Shown in pieces: positions 1 to 10,500 of a stretch of 33,828 nt of DNA (within the stretch, counting starts at the first letter, position 1; the number at the start of each line of letters is the position of its first letter). The notes beneath the pieces are model-generated. The model searched no databases. It was not told the origin of the DNA and was given only the letters and a program-made list of their open reading frames with translations. The DNA is from Siculibacillus sp. (GTDB taxonomy: Bacteria; Pseudomonadota; Alphaproteobacteria; Rhizobiales; Ancalomicrobiaceae): the NCBI GenBank assembly GCA_030247555.1, contig JAOTSD010000043.1, positions 1 to 33,828 of the forward strand, in the 5' to 3' direction. Made by a program: the position numbers and the translations under genes.

Positions 1-2
1 CC

Positions 3-3000
3 CTCGCCGCTCAGGCCACCGGCTCGGTGGTCGATCTCGGCGGCGGCACCGACACCCTGACGCTCGGCGCCTTCGTCAACACCGTCACCGTCTCGAACGT
101 CGAGACCATCACCGGCGGCGCGTCCACCGACGCGGTCGCCTTCGGTGCCGCGGTCACCGGCGCCACCGTCGATCTCGGCGGCGGAGCCGACGGCCTGACC
201 TTCTCCGACGACGGCGCCACCGTCACCGTCACCGGTGTCGAGACCATCGTCGCGGGTGCGGCCAACGACGTCGTCACTCTCGCCGACGCCGCCACCGGCC
301 TCACCATCGACCTCGACGACGGCCACGACACCCTGGTGCTCGGCGCCCACGTCAACACGCTCACCGTCTCGAACGTCGAAGCCCTGACCGGCGGCGCGTC
401 TTCCGACATCGTCACCCTGGCGACGCAGGTCACCGACGCGAGCATCGATCTCGCCGGCGGATCCGATCAGCTGGTGCTCGGCGACTTCGACAACACCCTG
501 ACGCTCGCCAACACCGAGACCATCCTCGGCGGCGCTTCGGCCGACCATCTGACGCTCGCCACCCAGGCGACCGGCCAGTCGATCGACCTCGGCGACGGCG
601 ACGACACGCTGAAGCTCGGCGCCTTCATCAACACCGTCACCCTGACCGACATCGAGACCATCCTCGGCGGCTCGACCGACGATGCCGTCACCCTCACCGC
701 TCAGGCGACGGGCGTGGTGCTCGACCTCGGCACCGGCGGCGACACCCTGGTCCTGGGCAACTTCGTCAACACAGCGACGGTCTTCAACGTCGAGACCATC
801 ACCGGTGCCGGTGCCTCCGACACGATCGCCTTCGGCGCCGACGTCACCGGCGCCCGGATCGATCTCGCCGGCGGTTCCGACAAGCTGGAGTTCCACGAGT
901 CCGGCGCGACCGTCACCGTGTCGAACGTCGAGACCATCGTCGGCGGCGCGGCCGACGATCTCCTCACCCTCACCACCGGCGCGGTCTCGCTCGACCTCGG
1001 CGGCGGCGCCGACGGGCTGGTGCTCGCCGACATCGTCAACACCCTGACCGTCTCCAACGCCGAGACGATCACCGGCGGCACCTCCTCCGACCTCGTCACC
1101 CTCGCCACTCAGGCGACCGGGACCGAGATCGACCTCGGCGGCGGGACCGACGAACTGGCTCTCGGTGCCTTCGCCAACACCGTCTCGGTGGCGAACGTCG
1201 AGACCGTCACCGGTGTCGGCGGCGCCGACGTGGTGACGCTGACCACCCAGGCGACCGGCGCGACCATCGATCTCGGTGGTGCGGCCGACCGGCTGACGCT
1301 CGGCGCCTTCGTCAACACCGTCACGCTGGCGGGGGTCGAGACCCTCACCGGCGGCGCGACCGACGACACCGTGGTGTTCTCCGCCCAAGCGACCGGCTCG
1401 ACCGTCGACCTCGCCGACGGCAACGACACCCTGACGCTCGGCGACTTCGCCAACACCGTCACCGTCTCGCACGTCGAGACCATCCTCGGCGGCGCGAACG
1501 GCGACAAGGTCACCTTCGCCGTCGAGGTCGAGGACACCGTCGTCGACCTCGGGGCCGGGGCCGACACCCTGACCATCGACGCCACCGGTGCCACCGTCAC
1601 GGTCGCCAACGTCGAGACCATCACCGCCGGCGGTGCCGCCGACATGGTGATCTTCTCGGCCCAGGCGACGGGTTCGACCATCGATCTGGCCGGCGGCAAC
1701 GACCGGCTGGTGCTCGGCGCCTTCGACAACACGGTCACCGTGTCGAACGTCGAGAGCGTCACCGGCGGCGCCTCCTCCGACCTCGTCACCTTGGCGGCGC
1801 AGACCACTGCGGGTCGTTTCGACCTCGCCGGCGGCGACGACCGCCTGGTGCTCGGCGCCTTCGTCAACACCGCCACCGTGTCGAACGTCGAGACACTGAC
1901 CGGCGGCTCGACCAACGACACCGTCACACTCGGCGCTCAGGCGACGGGCGCCACCATCGATCTGGCCGCCGGCAACGACCGCCTGATCCTCGGCGCCTTC
2001 ATCAACACGGTCACCGTGTCGAACGCCGAGACCGTCACCGGCGGATCGACGAACGACACCGTCACCTTCGCCGCCCAGTCGACGGGAACCATCGTCGATC
2101 TCGCCGCCGGCGACGACACGCTGGTGCTCGGTGCCTTCGCCAACACCGTCACCGTCACCAACCTCGAGACCGTCATCGGCGGCTCGGACGATGACGAGGT
2201 GATCTTCGGCGCCGCCGTCACCGGCGCGACCGTCGACCTCGGGGCCGGCGACGACACGCTGACCTTCGCCGCCGCCGGCGCGACGGTCACCGTCGCCGGG
2301 GTCGAGACCGTCACCGGTTCGGCCGCCGACGACGCCGTCACCTTCTCCGGTGCGGGCGAGGGCTTCACCCTCGACCTCGACGACGGCGACGATGCGCTGA
2401 CCCTCGGCGCCTTCGACAACACCGTGACGGCTTCGAACATCGAGACCGTCACCGGCGGCGCCTCCTCCGACACGGTCACCCTCGCCACCCAGGCGACGGG
2501 TATCACCGTCGATCTCGCCGGCGGGTCCGATGCCCTGGTGCTCGGCGACTTCGCCAACACCGTCTCCATCGCCCGGATCGAAACCGTCACCGGCGGTTCC
2601 GACGACGACGAGGTGACGCTGACCGCGCAGTCGACCGGCGGTGCCATCGACCTCGACGACGGCGACGACACCCTGACCCTCGGGGCCTTCGTCAACACCG
2701 TCACCGTGTCCGACGTCGAAACCATCACAGGTGGGTCGACGAACGACACCGTCACCCTCGGCGCGCAGGCGACCGGCATCGTCGTCGACCTCGAAGCCGG
2801 CGACGACACGCTGGTGCTCGGAGCCTTCGCCAACACCGTCACCGTCTCCGACGTCGAGACCATCACCGGTGTCGGCGGCGCGGACACCGTGGTCTTCGGG
2901 GCCGCCGTCACCGGCGCCACCGTCGACCTCGGCGCGGGATCCGACACGCTGACCTTCGACTCCACCGGCGCGACCGTCACCGTGTCGAACATCGAGACCG

Positions 3001-6000
3001 TCACCGGTTCGGCCGCCGACGACGCGGTCACTCTCGGCGGTCAGGCGGCCGGGGTCGTCCTCGACCTCGACGACGGCGACGACACGCTCACTCTCGGCGC
3101 CTTCGTCAACACGGTCACCGCTTCGAACGTCGAGACCGTCACCGGCGGCGCTTCCGCCGACACCGTCACCCTCGCCACCCAGGCGACGGCCTCGGTCGTC
3201 GATCTGGCGGGCGGCGACGACACCCTGGTGCTCGGCGACTTCGCCAACACCGTCACCGTGTCGAACATCGAGACCGTCACCGGCGGCTCCGACGACGACG
3301 AAGTGACGCTCGCGGCGCAGTCGACCGGCGGCGTCCTCGACCTCGACGACGGTGACGACACGCTCACTCTCGGCGCTTTCATCAACACGGTCACCGTGTC
3401 GAACGCCGAGACCGTCACCGGCGGTTCGACGAACGACACCGTCACCCTCGGGGCCCAGTCGACCGGAACGATCGTCGATCTGGCGGCCGGTCACGACACG
3501 ATGGTGCTCGGCGACTTCGCCAACACCGCCACCGTGTCGAACGTCGAGACCGTCACCGGCGGTTCCGACGACGACGAGGTGATCTTCGGCGCGGCCGTCA
3601 CCGGTGCGACCGTCGATCTCGGGGCCGGCGACGACACGCTGACCTTCGACGCCACGGGTGCGACCGTCACGGCGGCGAACGTCGAGACCATCACCGGCTC
3701 GGCCGCCGACGACGCGGTCACCCTCGCGGCGCAGGTCACCGGGGCGGCCCTCGACCTCGCCGGCGGCGACGACACGCTGACCCTCGGCGCGAACGTCAAC
3801 ACGGTCACGGTTTCGAACGCCGAGACCGTCACCGGCGGCGCTTCCGCCGACACCGTCACCCTCGGCGCGCAGGCGACCGGCGTGGTGGTCGATCTCGCCG
3901 GCGGCGACGACACGCTGGTGCTCGGCGCCTTCGTCAACACCGTCACAGTCTCGAACGTCGAGACGATCACCGGCGGTTCCGACGACGACGAAGTGGTCCT
4001 CGCGGCGCAGTCGACCGGCGGTGCCATCGACCTCGACGACGGCGACGACACGCTCACTCTCGGCGCTTTCATCAACACGGTCACCGTGTCCAACGTCGAA
4101 ACCGTCACCGGCGGCTCGACCGACGACACCGTCACCCTCGGGGCGCAGTCGACCGGAACGATCGTCGATCTGGCGGCCGGCGACGACACGCTGGTGCTCG
4201 GCGCCTTCGCCAACACGGTCACCGTGTCGAACGTCGAGACCATCACCGGCGGTTCCGACGACGACGAGGTGATCTTCGGCGCCGCCGTCACCGGCGCGAC
4301 CGTCGACCTCGGGGCCGGCGACGACACGCTGACCTTCGACGCCACGGGTGCGACGGTCACCGTCACCGCGGTCGAGACCGTCACCGGCGGTGCCGCCGAC
4401 GACCTCGTCACGCTCGTCACCCAGGCGACCGGCGCGACCCTCGATCTCGACGACGGCGCCGACACGCTGGTGCTCGCGGCCTTCGTCAACACGGTGACCG
4501 TCTCGAACGTCGAGACCGTCACCGGCGCGGCTACCAACGACACCGTCACCCTCGCCGCCCAGTCGACCGGTGCCGAGATCGATCTGGCCGGCGGTTACGA
4601 CTCGCTCACCCTCGGGGCCTTCGACAACACCGTCACGGTGTCGAACGTCGAGACCGTCACCGGTGTCGGGTCGAGCGACGTGGTGGTGGTCGGGGCGCAA
4701 CTGCTGCGCGGCGTCTACGACCTCGGCGGCGGCGACGACGCCCTCACTCTCGGCGCCTTCATCAACACGGTCACCGTGTCGAACGTCGAGACGCTGACCG
4801 GCGGATCGACCGACGACCTCGTCACCCTCGGAGCCCAGGCGACCGGCGCGACGATCGATCTGGCGGCGGGCCGCGATCGGCTCACCCTCGGCGCCTTCGT
4901 CAACACGGTCACCGTGTCGAACATCGAAACCGTCCTCGGCGGCTCGACCGACGATGCCGTGACCCTCGGGGCCGCCGTCACCGGCGCCACTCTGGATCTC
5001 GGAGCCGGCGACGACACGCTGACCTTCGACGCCGCCGGCGCCACGGTCACCGTGTCGAACGTCGAGACCGTCACCGGCGGTGCCGCCGACGACGTCGTCG
5101 GCCTCGCGGCCCAGGCGACCGGTTCGGTGATCGATCTCGACGACGGTGACGACACGCTGGTGCTCGGCGCCTTCGTCAACACGGTCACCGTGTCGAACGT
5201 CGAGACCGTCACCGGCGGCGCCTCGGTCGACACCGTCACCCTCGGGGCCGAAGCGACCGGCATCATCGTCGACCTCGGCGGCGGCAACGACACGCTGGTG
5301 CTCGGCGCCTTCGACAACACCGTCACGGTGTCCAGCGTCGAGACGCTGACCGGTGCCGGCTCCGCCGACGTGGTGGTGCTCGGTGCCCAGGCGGGTCGCG
5401 GTGTCTACGACCTCGGCGGCGGCGACGACACCCTCTCCCTCGGCGCCTTCATCAACACGATCACCGTGTCGAACATCGAGACGGTCACCGGCGGTTCGAC
5501 CAACGACATGGTCACTCTCGGTGCGCAGTCGACCGGTTCGGCCCTCGATCTGGCGGCCGGCCTCGACAGGCTGACCCTCGGCGGCTTCGTCAACACGGTC
5601 ACCGTCTCCGGTGCCGAGACGATCGTCGGCGGGTCGACGAACGACACCGTGGTCTTCGGGGCCGCCGTCACCGGCGCCACCCTCGACCTCGGCGCCGGCG
5701 ACGACGACCTGACCTTCGCCGCGGCGGGAGCCACGGTCACCCTGTCCAACGTCGAGACCGTCACCGGCTCGGCTGCGGCGGACGTGGTCACCTTCGCGGT
5801 CCAAGTCACCGGCGCGACGGTCGATCTCGACGACGGCGGCGACGTTCTGACCCTCTCCGCCTTCGTCAACACGCTGACGGTCTCCTCGGTGGAGACCCTC
5901 ACCGGCGGTGCCTCCTCCGACGTGATCACCCTCGCCGCCCAGGCGGACGGCGCGGTGATCGACCTCGGCGGCGGCTTCGACGACCTCACCCTCGGGGCCT

Positions 6001-6650
6001 TCGACAACACCGTCACGGTCTCGGGTGTGGAGACGCTCACCGGCGCCGGTTCGGCCGACGTGGTGGTGGTCGGGGCGCAGTTGCTGCGTGGCCTCTACGA
6101 TCTGGGTGGCGGCGACGACACCCTGACCCTCGGCGACTGGATCAACACCGTCACCGCTTCGAACGTCGAGACGCTGACCGGCGGTACCACCAACGACATC
6201 GTCACCTTCGGCGCTCAGGCGACCGGTGCGACGATCGACCTCGGGACCGGCCTCGACAAGCTGACCCTCGGCGCCTTCGCCAACACCGTCACCGTCTCCG
6301 GCGTGGAGACGCTGATCGGCGGGTCCGACGACGACGAAGTGGTCTTCGGCGCCGCGGTCACCGGTGCGACGCTCGACCTCGCGGCCGGCGACGACACCCT
6401 GACGCTGGCCGCGGCCGGCGCCACCGTCACCGTGGCCGGAGCCGAGACCATCACCGGCGGCGCGGCGGCGGACGCCGTGACCATCAGCGGGTCCTTCACC
6501 GGGGCGATCGATCTCGCCGGCGGCGGCGACACGCTGACCCTCGGGTCGTCGGGGACGACCGCCACCATCGCCGACGTCGAGACGATCGCCGGCGGCAGCG
6601 GGGTGGACGTCATCGTGCTCACCGGCAGCACCGCGGCGACGGTCACGCTC
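3..6650 (+). repeat. 138 bp (46 aa) tandem repeats in 690 bp five-unit blocks
   Basis: About 47 in-frame units of 138 bp fill this stretch. A distinctive unit reading FGAAVTGATVDLGAGDDTLT, followed by TGATVTVSN in place of FVNTVTVSN, recurs with its GCCGCCGTCA-like start at 147, 837, 1521, 2211, 2901, 3591, 4281, 4971, 5661 and 6351. Spacing is exactly 690 bp (5 x 138) except 837 to 1521, which is 684 bp. The two missing codons lie in a unit reading LTTGAVSLDLGGG. The four units between markers also keep their own identity from block to block, so the array appears to have grown by copying five-unit blocks. Blocks between 2200 and 4400 are nearly identical in DNA over long stretches. Confidence 0.9.
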
Positions 6651-7007
6651 GGCGGCGGTTCGGACGTCTTCACCGGCGGCACGGGGTCGGACACGATCAC
6701 CGGCGGTGCGGGTGCGGACCAGTTCGTCTTCACCGCGGCGGCCCAATCGGCGGCGGGATCCGGCGACGTCATCGCCGACTTCGTCCCGGGGACCGACAAG
6801 CTGGTGTTCCAGGGACTGCAGAGCGGCACGTTCTCCTATGAGGGCAGCGCCGCGCTGACCAACACCGGGAACAGCCAAGCCCGCTTCGACGACGGAACCG
6901 AGATCCTCGAGGTCGACGTCGACGGCGACGGCACCGCCGACATGGAGATCAAGCTCACCGGCAGGACCGCCGGCGACATCACCGGCGGCGACTTCAGCTG
7001 GAGCTGA
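3..7007 (+). CDS. Giant RTX-like repeat protein, type I secreted (5' end outside window)
   Basis: The reading frame is already open at the window edge, so the N-terminus is missing and at least 2334 residues are present. Nearly all of it is tandem 46-residue units of the form VDLxxGDDTLxLGAF-NTVTVSNVETxTGG-xxDxVTLxAQxTGA. Each unit holds two acidic GG/DD turns separated by short beta strands, which suggests a beta-roll or beta-solenoid. Cys is absent from the visible part, Lys and Met are scarce, and composition is dominated by Thr, Val, Asp, Gly and Ala. Near the C-terminus the units give way to canonical RTX nonapeptides (GGTGSDTIT, GGAGADQFV; nt about 6655-6735). The serralysin-type C-terminal region follows, with IADFVPGTDKLVF and DVDGDGTADMEIKLTG and the hydrophobic end GDFSWS, typical of type I secretion substrates. 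The family suggests a calcium-binding, secreted, cell-surface or S-layer-like adhesin. Export is well supported; ligand and exact role are unknown. The TPR-glycosyltransferases downstream could modify it (inference). Confidence 0.88.
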   Translation, partial: LAAQATGSVVDLGGGTDTLTLGAFVNTVTVSNVETITGGASTDAVAFGAAVTGATVDLGGGADGLTFSDDGATVTVTGVETIVAGAANDVVTLADAATGLTIDLDDGHDTLVLGAHVNTLTVSNVEALTGGASSDIVTLATQVTDASIDLAGGSDQLVLGDFDNTLTLANTETILGGASADHLTLATQATGQSIDLGDGDDTLKLGAFINTVTLTDIETILGGSTDDAVTLTAQATGVVLDLGTGGDTLVLGNFVNTATVFNVETITGAGASDTIAFGADVTGARIDLAGGSDKLEFHESGATVTVSNVETIVGGAADDLLTLTTGAVSLDLGGGADGLVLADIVNTLTVSNAETITGGTSSDLVTLATQATGTEIDLGGGTDELALGAFANTVSVANVETVTGVGGADVVTLTTQATGATIDLGGAADRLTLGAFVNTVTLAGVETLTGGATDDTVVFSAQATGSTVDLADGNDTLTLGDFANTVTVSHVETILGGANGDKVTFAVEVEDTVVDLGAGADTLTIDATGATVTVANVETITAGGAADMVIFSAQATGSTIDLAGGNDRLVLGAFDNTVTVSNVESVTGGASSDLVTLAAQTTAGRFDLAGGDDRLVLGAFVNTATVSNVETLTGGSTNDTVTLGAQATGATIDLAAGNDRLILGAFINTVTVSNAETVTGGSTNDTVTFAAQSTGTIVDLAAGDDTLVLGAFANTVTVTNLETVIGGSDDDEVIFGAAVTGATVDLGAGDDTLTFAAAGATVTVAGVETVTGSAADDAVTFSGAGEGFTLDLDDGDDALTLGAFDNTVTASNIETVTGGASSDTVTLATQATGITVDLAGGSDALVLGDFANTVSIARIETVTGGSDDDEVTLTAQSTGGAIDLDDGDDTLTLGAFVNTVTVSDVETITGGSTNDTVTLGAQATGIVVDLEAGDDTLVLGAFANTVTVSDVETITGVGGADTVVFGAAVTGATVDLGAGSDTLTFDSTGATVTVSNIETVTGSAADDAVTLGGQAAGVVLDLDDGDDTLTLGAFVNTVTASNVETVTGGASADTVTLATQATASVVDLAGGDDTLVLGDFANTVTVSNIETVTGGSDDDEVTLAAQSTGGVLDLDDGDDTLTLGAFINTVTVSNAETVTGGSTNDTVTLGAQSTGTIVDLAAGHDTMVLGDFANTATVSNVETVTGGSDDDEVIFGAAVTGATVDLGAGDDTLTFDATGATVTAANVETITGSAADDAVTLAAQVTGAALDLAGGDDTLTLGANVNTVTVSNAETVTGGASADTVTLGAQATGVVVDLAGGDDTLVLGAFVNTVTVSNVETITGGSDDDEVVLAAQSTGGAIDLDDGDDTLTLGAFINTVTVSNVETVTGGSTDDTVTLGAQSTGTIVDLAAGDDTLVLGAFANTVTVSNVETITGGSDDDEVIFGAAVTGATVDLGAGDDTLTFDATGATVTVTAVETVTGGAADDLVTLVTQATGATLDLDDGADTLVLAAFVNTVTVSNVETVTGAATNDTVTLAAQSTGAEIDLAGGYDSLTLGAFDNTVTVSNVETVTGVGSSDVVVVGAQLLRGVYDLGGGDDALTLGAFINTVTVSNVETLTGGSTDDLVTLGAQATGATIDLAAGRDRLTLGAFVNTVTVSNIETVLGGSTDDAVTLGAAVTGATLDLGAGDDTLTFDAAGATVTVSNVETVTGGAADDVVGLAAQATGSVIDLDDGDDTLVLGAFVNTVTVSNVETVTGGASVDTVTLGAEATGIIVDLGGGNDTLVLGAFDNTVTVSSVETLTGAGSADVVVLGAQAGRGVYDLGGGDDTLSLGAFINTITVSNIETVTGGSTNDMVTLGAQSTGSALDLAAGLDRLTLGGFVNTVTVSGAETIVGGSTNDTVVFGAAVTGATLDLGAGDDDLTFAAAGATVTLSNVETVTGSAAADVVTFAVQVTGATVDLDDGGDVLTLSAFVNTLTVSSVETLTGGASSDVITLAAQADGAVIDLGGGFDDLTLGAFDNTVTVSGVETLTGAGSADVVVVGAQLLRGLYDLGGGDDTLTLGDWINTVTASNVETLTGGTTNDIVTFGAQATGATIDLGTGLDKLTLGAFANTVTVSGVETLIGGSDDDEVVFGAAVTGATLDLAAGDDTLTLAAAGATVTVAGAETITGGAAADAVTISGSFTGAIDLAGGGDTLTLGSSGTTATIADVETIAGGSGVDVIVLTGSTAATVTLGGGSDVFTGGTGSDTITGGAGADQFVFTAAAQSAAGSGDVIADFVPGTDKLVFQGLQSGTFSYEGSAALTNTGNSQARFDDGTEILEVDVDGDGTADMEIKLTGRTAGDITGGDFSWS

Positions 7008-7090
7008 CGTCGCCGGGGAGGATGCTGGACAGCCCGCGCGGCTTTCTGGCATCGTCCGACCGAAGGCACTGCGAATCGGTCCCGCGGACC

Positions 7091-7134
7091 GAACCGGACG
7101 GGGCACCGCGCAGGCGGCGCCCCGTTCTCGGTTC
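7091..7134 (+). terminator. Hairpin downstream of the giant repeat gene, possible terminator
   Basis: GAACCGGACGGGGC (7091-7104) pairs with GCCCCGTTCTCGGTTC (7119-7134). The outer GAACCG and inner ACGGGGC arms match, with a small asymmetric bulge. It lies 84 bp after the stop codon and 51 bp before the next start. No T-run follows, so it may act as an mRNA 3' stabiliser or a weak terminator. The rest of the 178 bp gap shows nothing recognisable. Confidence 0.4.
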
Positions 7135-7185
7135 GGCGGGGGCCTCGCGTGCGGGACGCCGTGTCCATGACGGGGGTCGGACGCC

Positions 7186-7566
7186 ATGATCGAAGTGCCG
7201 GTCGCCTGGGGCGAACTCGTCGACAAGATCACCATTCTCGAGATCAAGTCGGAACGGATCGCCGACCCGGCGAAGCTCGCCAACGTCGTCACCGAACTCG
7301 GCCTCCTGCGCGAAAGGCTGGGGACGGTCGAGAACGACCCCGCCATCGCCCGCCTGCACGCGGCGCTGAAGGCCGTCAACGAGGCGCTCTGGCGGATCGA
7401 GGACGACATCCGCGACTGCGAGCGCGACGGTGATTTCGGCCCGAAGTTCATCGAGCTGGCGCGGTCGGTCTATCGCACCAACGATCGCCGGGCGGAGCTG
7501 AAGCGCGAGATCAACCTCGCCCTAGGCTCGGCCATCCTCGAGGAGAAATCCTACAAGCCCTACTGA
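7186..7566 (+). CDS. DUF6165 family protein
   Basis: A 126-residue soluble protein beginning MIEVPVAWGELVDKITILEI, the conserved opening I associate with DUF6165 (recognised from memory of the family). It is charged, lacks a signal peptide or membrane segment, and looks largely helical, with an Arg/Glu-rich middle (ELGLLRERL, ALWRIEDDIRDCERD) and the end EEKSYKPY. The function of the family is unknown. It sits between the giant repeat protein and the TPR-glycosyltransferase gene, on the same strand, with 31 bp to the next candidate start, so co-transcription with the glycosyltransferases is likely. A role in glycan handling or regulation is context inference only. The ATG at 7186 is chosen because the conserved N-terminus starts there; the ribosome site (GGGGGT) is modest. 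Confidence 0.75.
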   Translation: MIEVPVAWGELVDKITILEIKSERIADPAKLANVVTELGLLRERLGTVENDPAIARLHAALKAVNEALWRIEDDIRDCERDGDFGPKFIELARSVYRTNDRRAELKREINLALGSAILEEKSYKPY

Positions 7567-7597
7567 TGCCGGCGGCGGCGCCGGCGCCGCTGCGGGA

Positions 7598-10500
7598 ATG
7601 CGACGGACGCGACACGACACGATGGCCGCCGACAGCACCCGGGAAGCGCTCCTCGCCGAAGGCCGGCGCCGGCAGGCGGCCGGCGACTTCGCCGCCGCCG
7701 AGGCCATCTGGCGCGGCCTGCTCGCCGAGGCGCCGGGCGATCTCGAGGTCCGCCATCTCTTCGGCGTCGTCCGCCACCAGCTCGACGACCATGCGACCGC
7801 GGTCGCCGAGATCGGCGCCGTCCTCGCGGCGCGGCCCGAGTTCGCCCCCGGCTGGCAGAACCTCGTCCTGCCGCTGGTCGCGCTGGGTCGTCTCGACGAG
7901 GCGGTCGCCGCCGGCCGCCGCGCCGTCGACCTCGCCCCGGAGAAACCCGGCGTGCGCACCAATCTCGCCCGCGCCCTGATCGAGGCCGGCCGGATCGACG
8001 AGGCCGCCGCGGTGGTCGGCGAGGCGCTCGTCCGCACTCCGCGCGATCCGATCACCCTGTCGCAGGCCGGCCATCTCGCCCTCCTCGCCGAAGACGCCGT
8101 CGGCGCCGAAGCGCGGTTCTGCGAGGCGGTCGCCGCCGATCCCGGCCATGTCGAGGCCCACTACAATCTCGGCGTGGCGCTGCAGGCGCAGATGCGCGAC
8201 GCCGAAGCCGCCGAGGCCTATCGCCGGGCGCTGGCGCTCGAGCCCGACCATCGCGGCGCCCGCCTCAACCTCGGCGTGGCGTTGCGTTCTGAGGGACGGG
8301 TGGCGGCGGCACTCGAGGTGTGGGCCGGCTTCCGCTTCCCGCCGCGGGAGTGGGCGGAACTGGCCTATGACATCGGCTGCGCCCGCCTGCTCGCCGGCGA
8401 CTGGGAGGCCGCTTGGCCGGACTACGAATTCCGGCTCGAGGCGACGCGCCCCTTCGTTCGGCCCCCGGCGGTGGCGGCGCCGAAATGGGACGGCGCGCCG
8501 CTTCCCGACGGTACCCTCGTCGTCCACCACGAGCAGGGTCTCGGCGACACGCTGCATTTCGTCCGCTTGATCCCGTCGATTCTCGACCGCGTCGACCGCG
8601 TGATCTTCGTCTGTCAGCCGGCGCTCACAGCTCTGCTCGCCACCTCGCCGATCTTCACCCGCAGCGATGGCCGGACGCGGGTCGTCGCCGAGGGCGAGCC
8701 GCTGCCGGCGCACGACGCATGGTCGCCGTTGCTCTCGCTCGCCGGCGTCCTGCGCCTCGGCCGGCGCGGCGTGCCGCCCGTCGCGCCCTGGCTCGTCGCC
8801 GATCCGGCGCGCGTCGACCGGTGGCGGGCGCATCCGGCCCTCGCTCCGGGAGCCTTCCGCGTCGGCCTCGTCTGGCAGGGCAACCCCAAGGCGCCGGTCG
8901 AGAAGGGGCGCTCGATCCCGCTCGCCGCCTTCGCCCCGCTCGCCGCCGTCGCCGGCGTCCACTTCGTCTCGCTGCAGAAGGGGTTCGGCCGCGATCACGC
9001 GCCGCCGGAGGGCATGAGGCTCGCCGACCTAGGCGACGATTTCGACGCCGCCGGCGGCGCCTTCCTCGACACCGCGGCGGTCATCGCCTCGCTCGATCTG
9101 GTGATCACCTCCGACACCGCCATGGCCCATGTCGCCGGTGCCCTCGGCCGGCCGGTGTGGCTGATCGCCAAGCGGGTGCCGGAATGGCGTTGGGGCCTCT
9201 CCGGCGGCCTGACGCCGTGGTACCCCTCGATGCGGATCTTCCGCCAGACGCGCACCGGCGATTGGTCCGATCCGATGCGCGCCGTCGCCGCCGACCTCGC
9301 CCGCCTCGCCGCGCTCCACGCCGGCCCCGGTCCCGCGGCGGGGGAGGACGTGCGTGCGCTCTTCGAGGCGGGTCTCGCCGCGCACGCCCGCCGTGCCCCC
9401 GCCGAAGCCGCCGCCCTCTTCGCCCGCGCCGTCCCCACCGCGCCGCGCGACGCTCGACTGGTCAATTTCCTCGCCATGGCGCGGATGGCGGAGGGCGGCG
9501 ATGCGGCGCTCGCCGAGGCCCACGCGTTCGCCGCCCATTCGGTGGCGCTCGACGGCCGCGATCCCGATCTCCTCGCCAACCTGGCGGTGGTCGCGAAGCG
9601 TCGCGGCGACCTCGACGACGCCGGCATCGCCCTCGACCGGGCTCTGGCGCTCGATCCCGGTCATCGGGCCGCCGGTCTCAACCTGATCAACGTCGACCTC
9701 GCCCGCGGTCGCACCGATGACGCCGCCGGCCGCGCCGAGGCGATGGCGGCACGCTTCCCCGGCGACGCCGGTGTCCTCGCCGGGGCGGCCGAGGCGCTGC
9801 GGGCCGCCGGCCGTCTCGACGCCGCCACGGCGGTCGCCCGCCGGGCGATCACGGTCGCGCCGAACGAGGCGCGCCACCGTGTGTCGCTCGGCCGCATCCG
9901 GCTCGAGGCCGGCGATCCGGCCGGAGCGGCGCGCGCCTGGGAGGAGGCGGTGGTCATCGCCCCCGACGATCCCGACGCCCTCTCCAATCTCGGAGTCCAC
10001 GAGCGCAATCACGGCGAAACCGGTCTCGCCCTGTGGTTCGGCCGTGCCGCGGTCGCCGCCGATCCGACCCACGCCGACGCCTGGTCGAACCTCGGCATCG
10101 CCGCCGGCGAGCGCGAACGCCCCGACGAGGCCCGTGCCGCCTTCGCCCGCGCCATCGCCCTGCGCCCCGACCACGCCGATGCCCGCATGGCCCACGGCAT
10201 GACCCTGCTGGCCACCGGGAACTACGCCGAGGGCCTCCCCGACTACGAGTGGCGGTTGCGCTCCGCTCGCCTCGGTCTCGACGCCCGGCCGACCCGCCTC
10301 CCACCCTGGACGGGCGGCGATCCGAAAGGTCTGCGTCTGCTGATCGTCGCCGAACAGGGTTTCGGCGACGCGTTGCAGTTCGTCCGTTACGCCTCCGTCC
10401 TGAAGGCGCGGGGCGCGGCCGAGGTCCACGTCGGCTGCCGCAGGCGGCTGAAGTCGCTGCTCGCCACCGCGACCGGGGTCGACGGGACGGTCTGCGAGGG

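Noticed and set aside
1937-3031. Minus-strand Ser/Pro/Val-rich repeat frames opposite the giant repeat gene
   Set aside because: They exist because the 138 bp repeat lacks stops in that frame. The plus frame is continuous, has RTX motifs and a secretion signal.
3-6650. CRISPR-like or satellite repeat
   Set aside because: The repeats are in frame, 138 bp long, without unique spacers, and code for a continuous protein.
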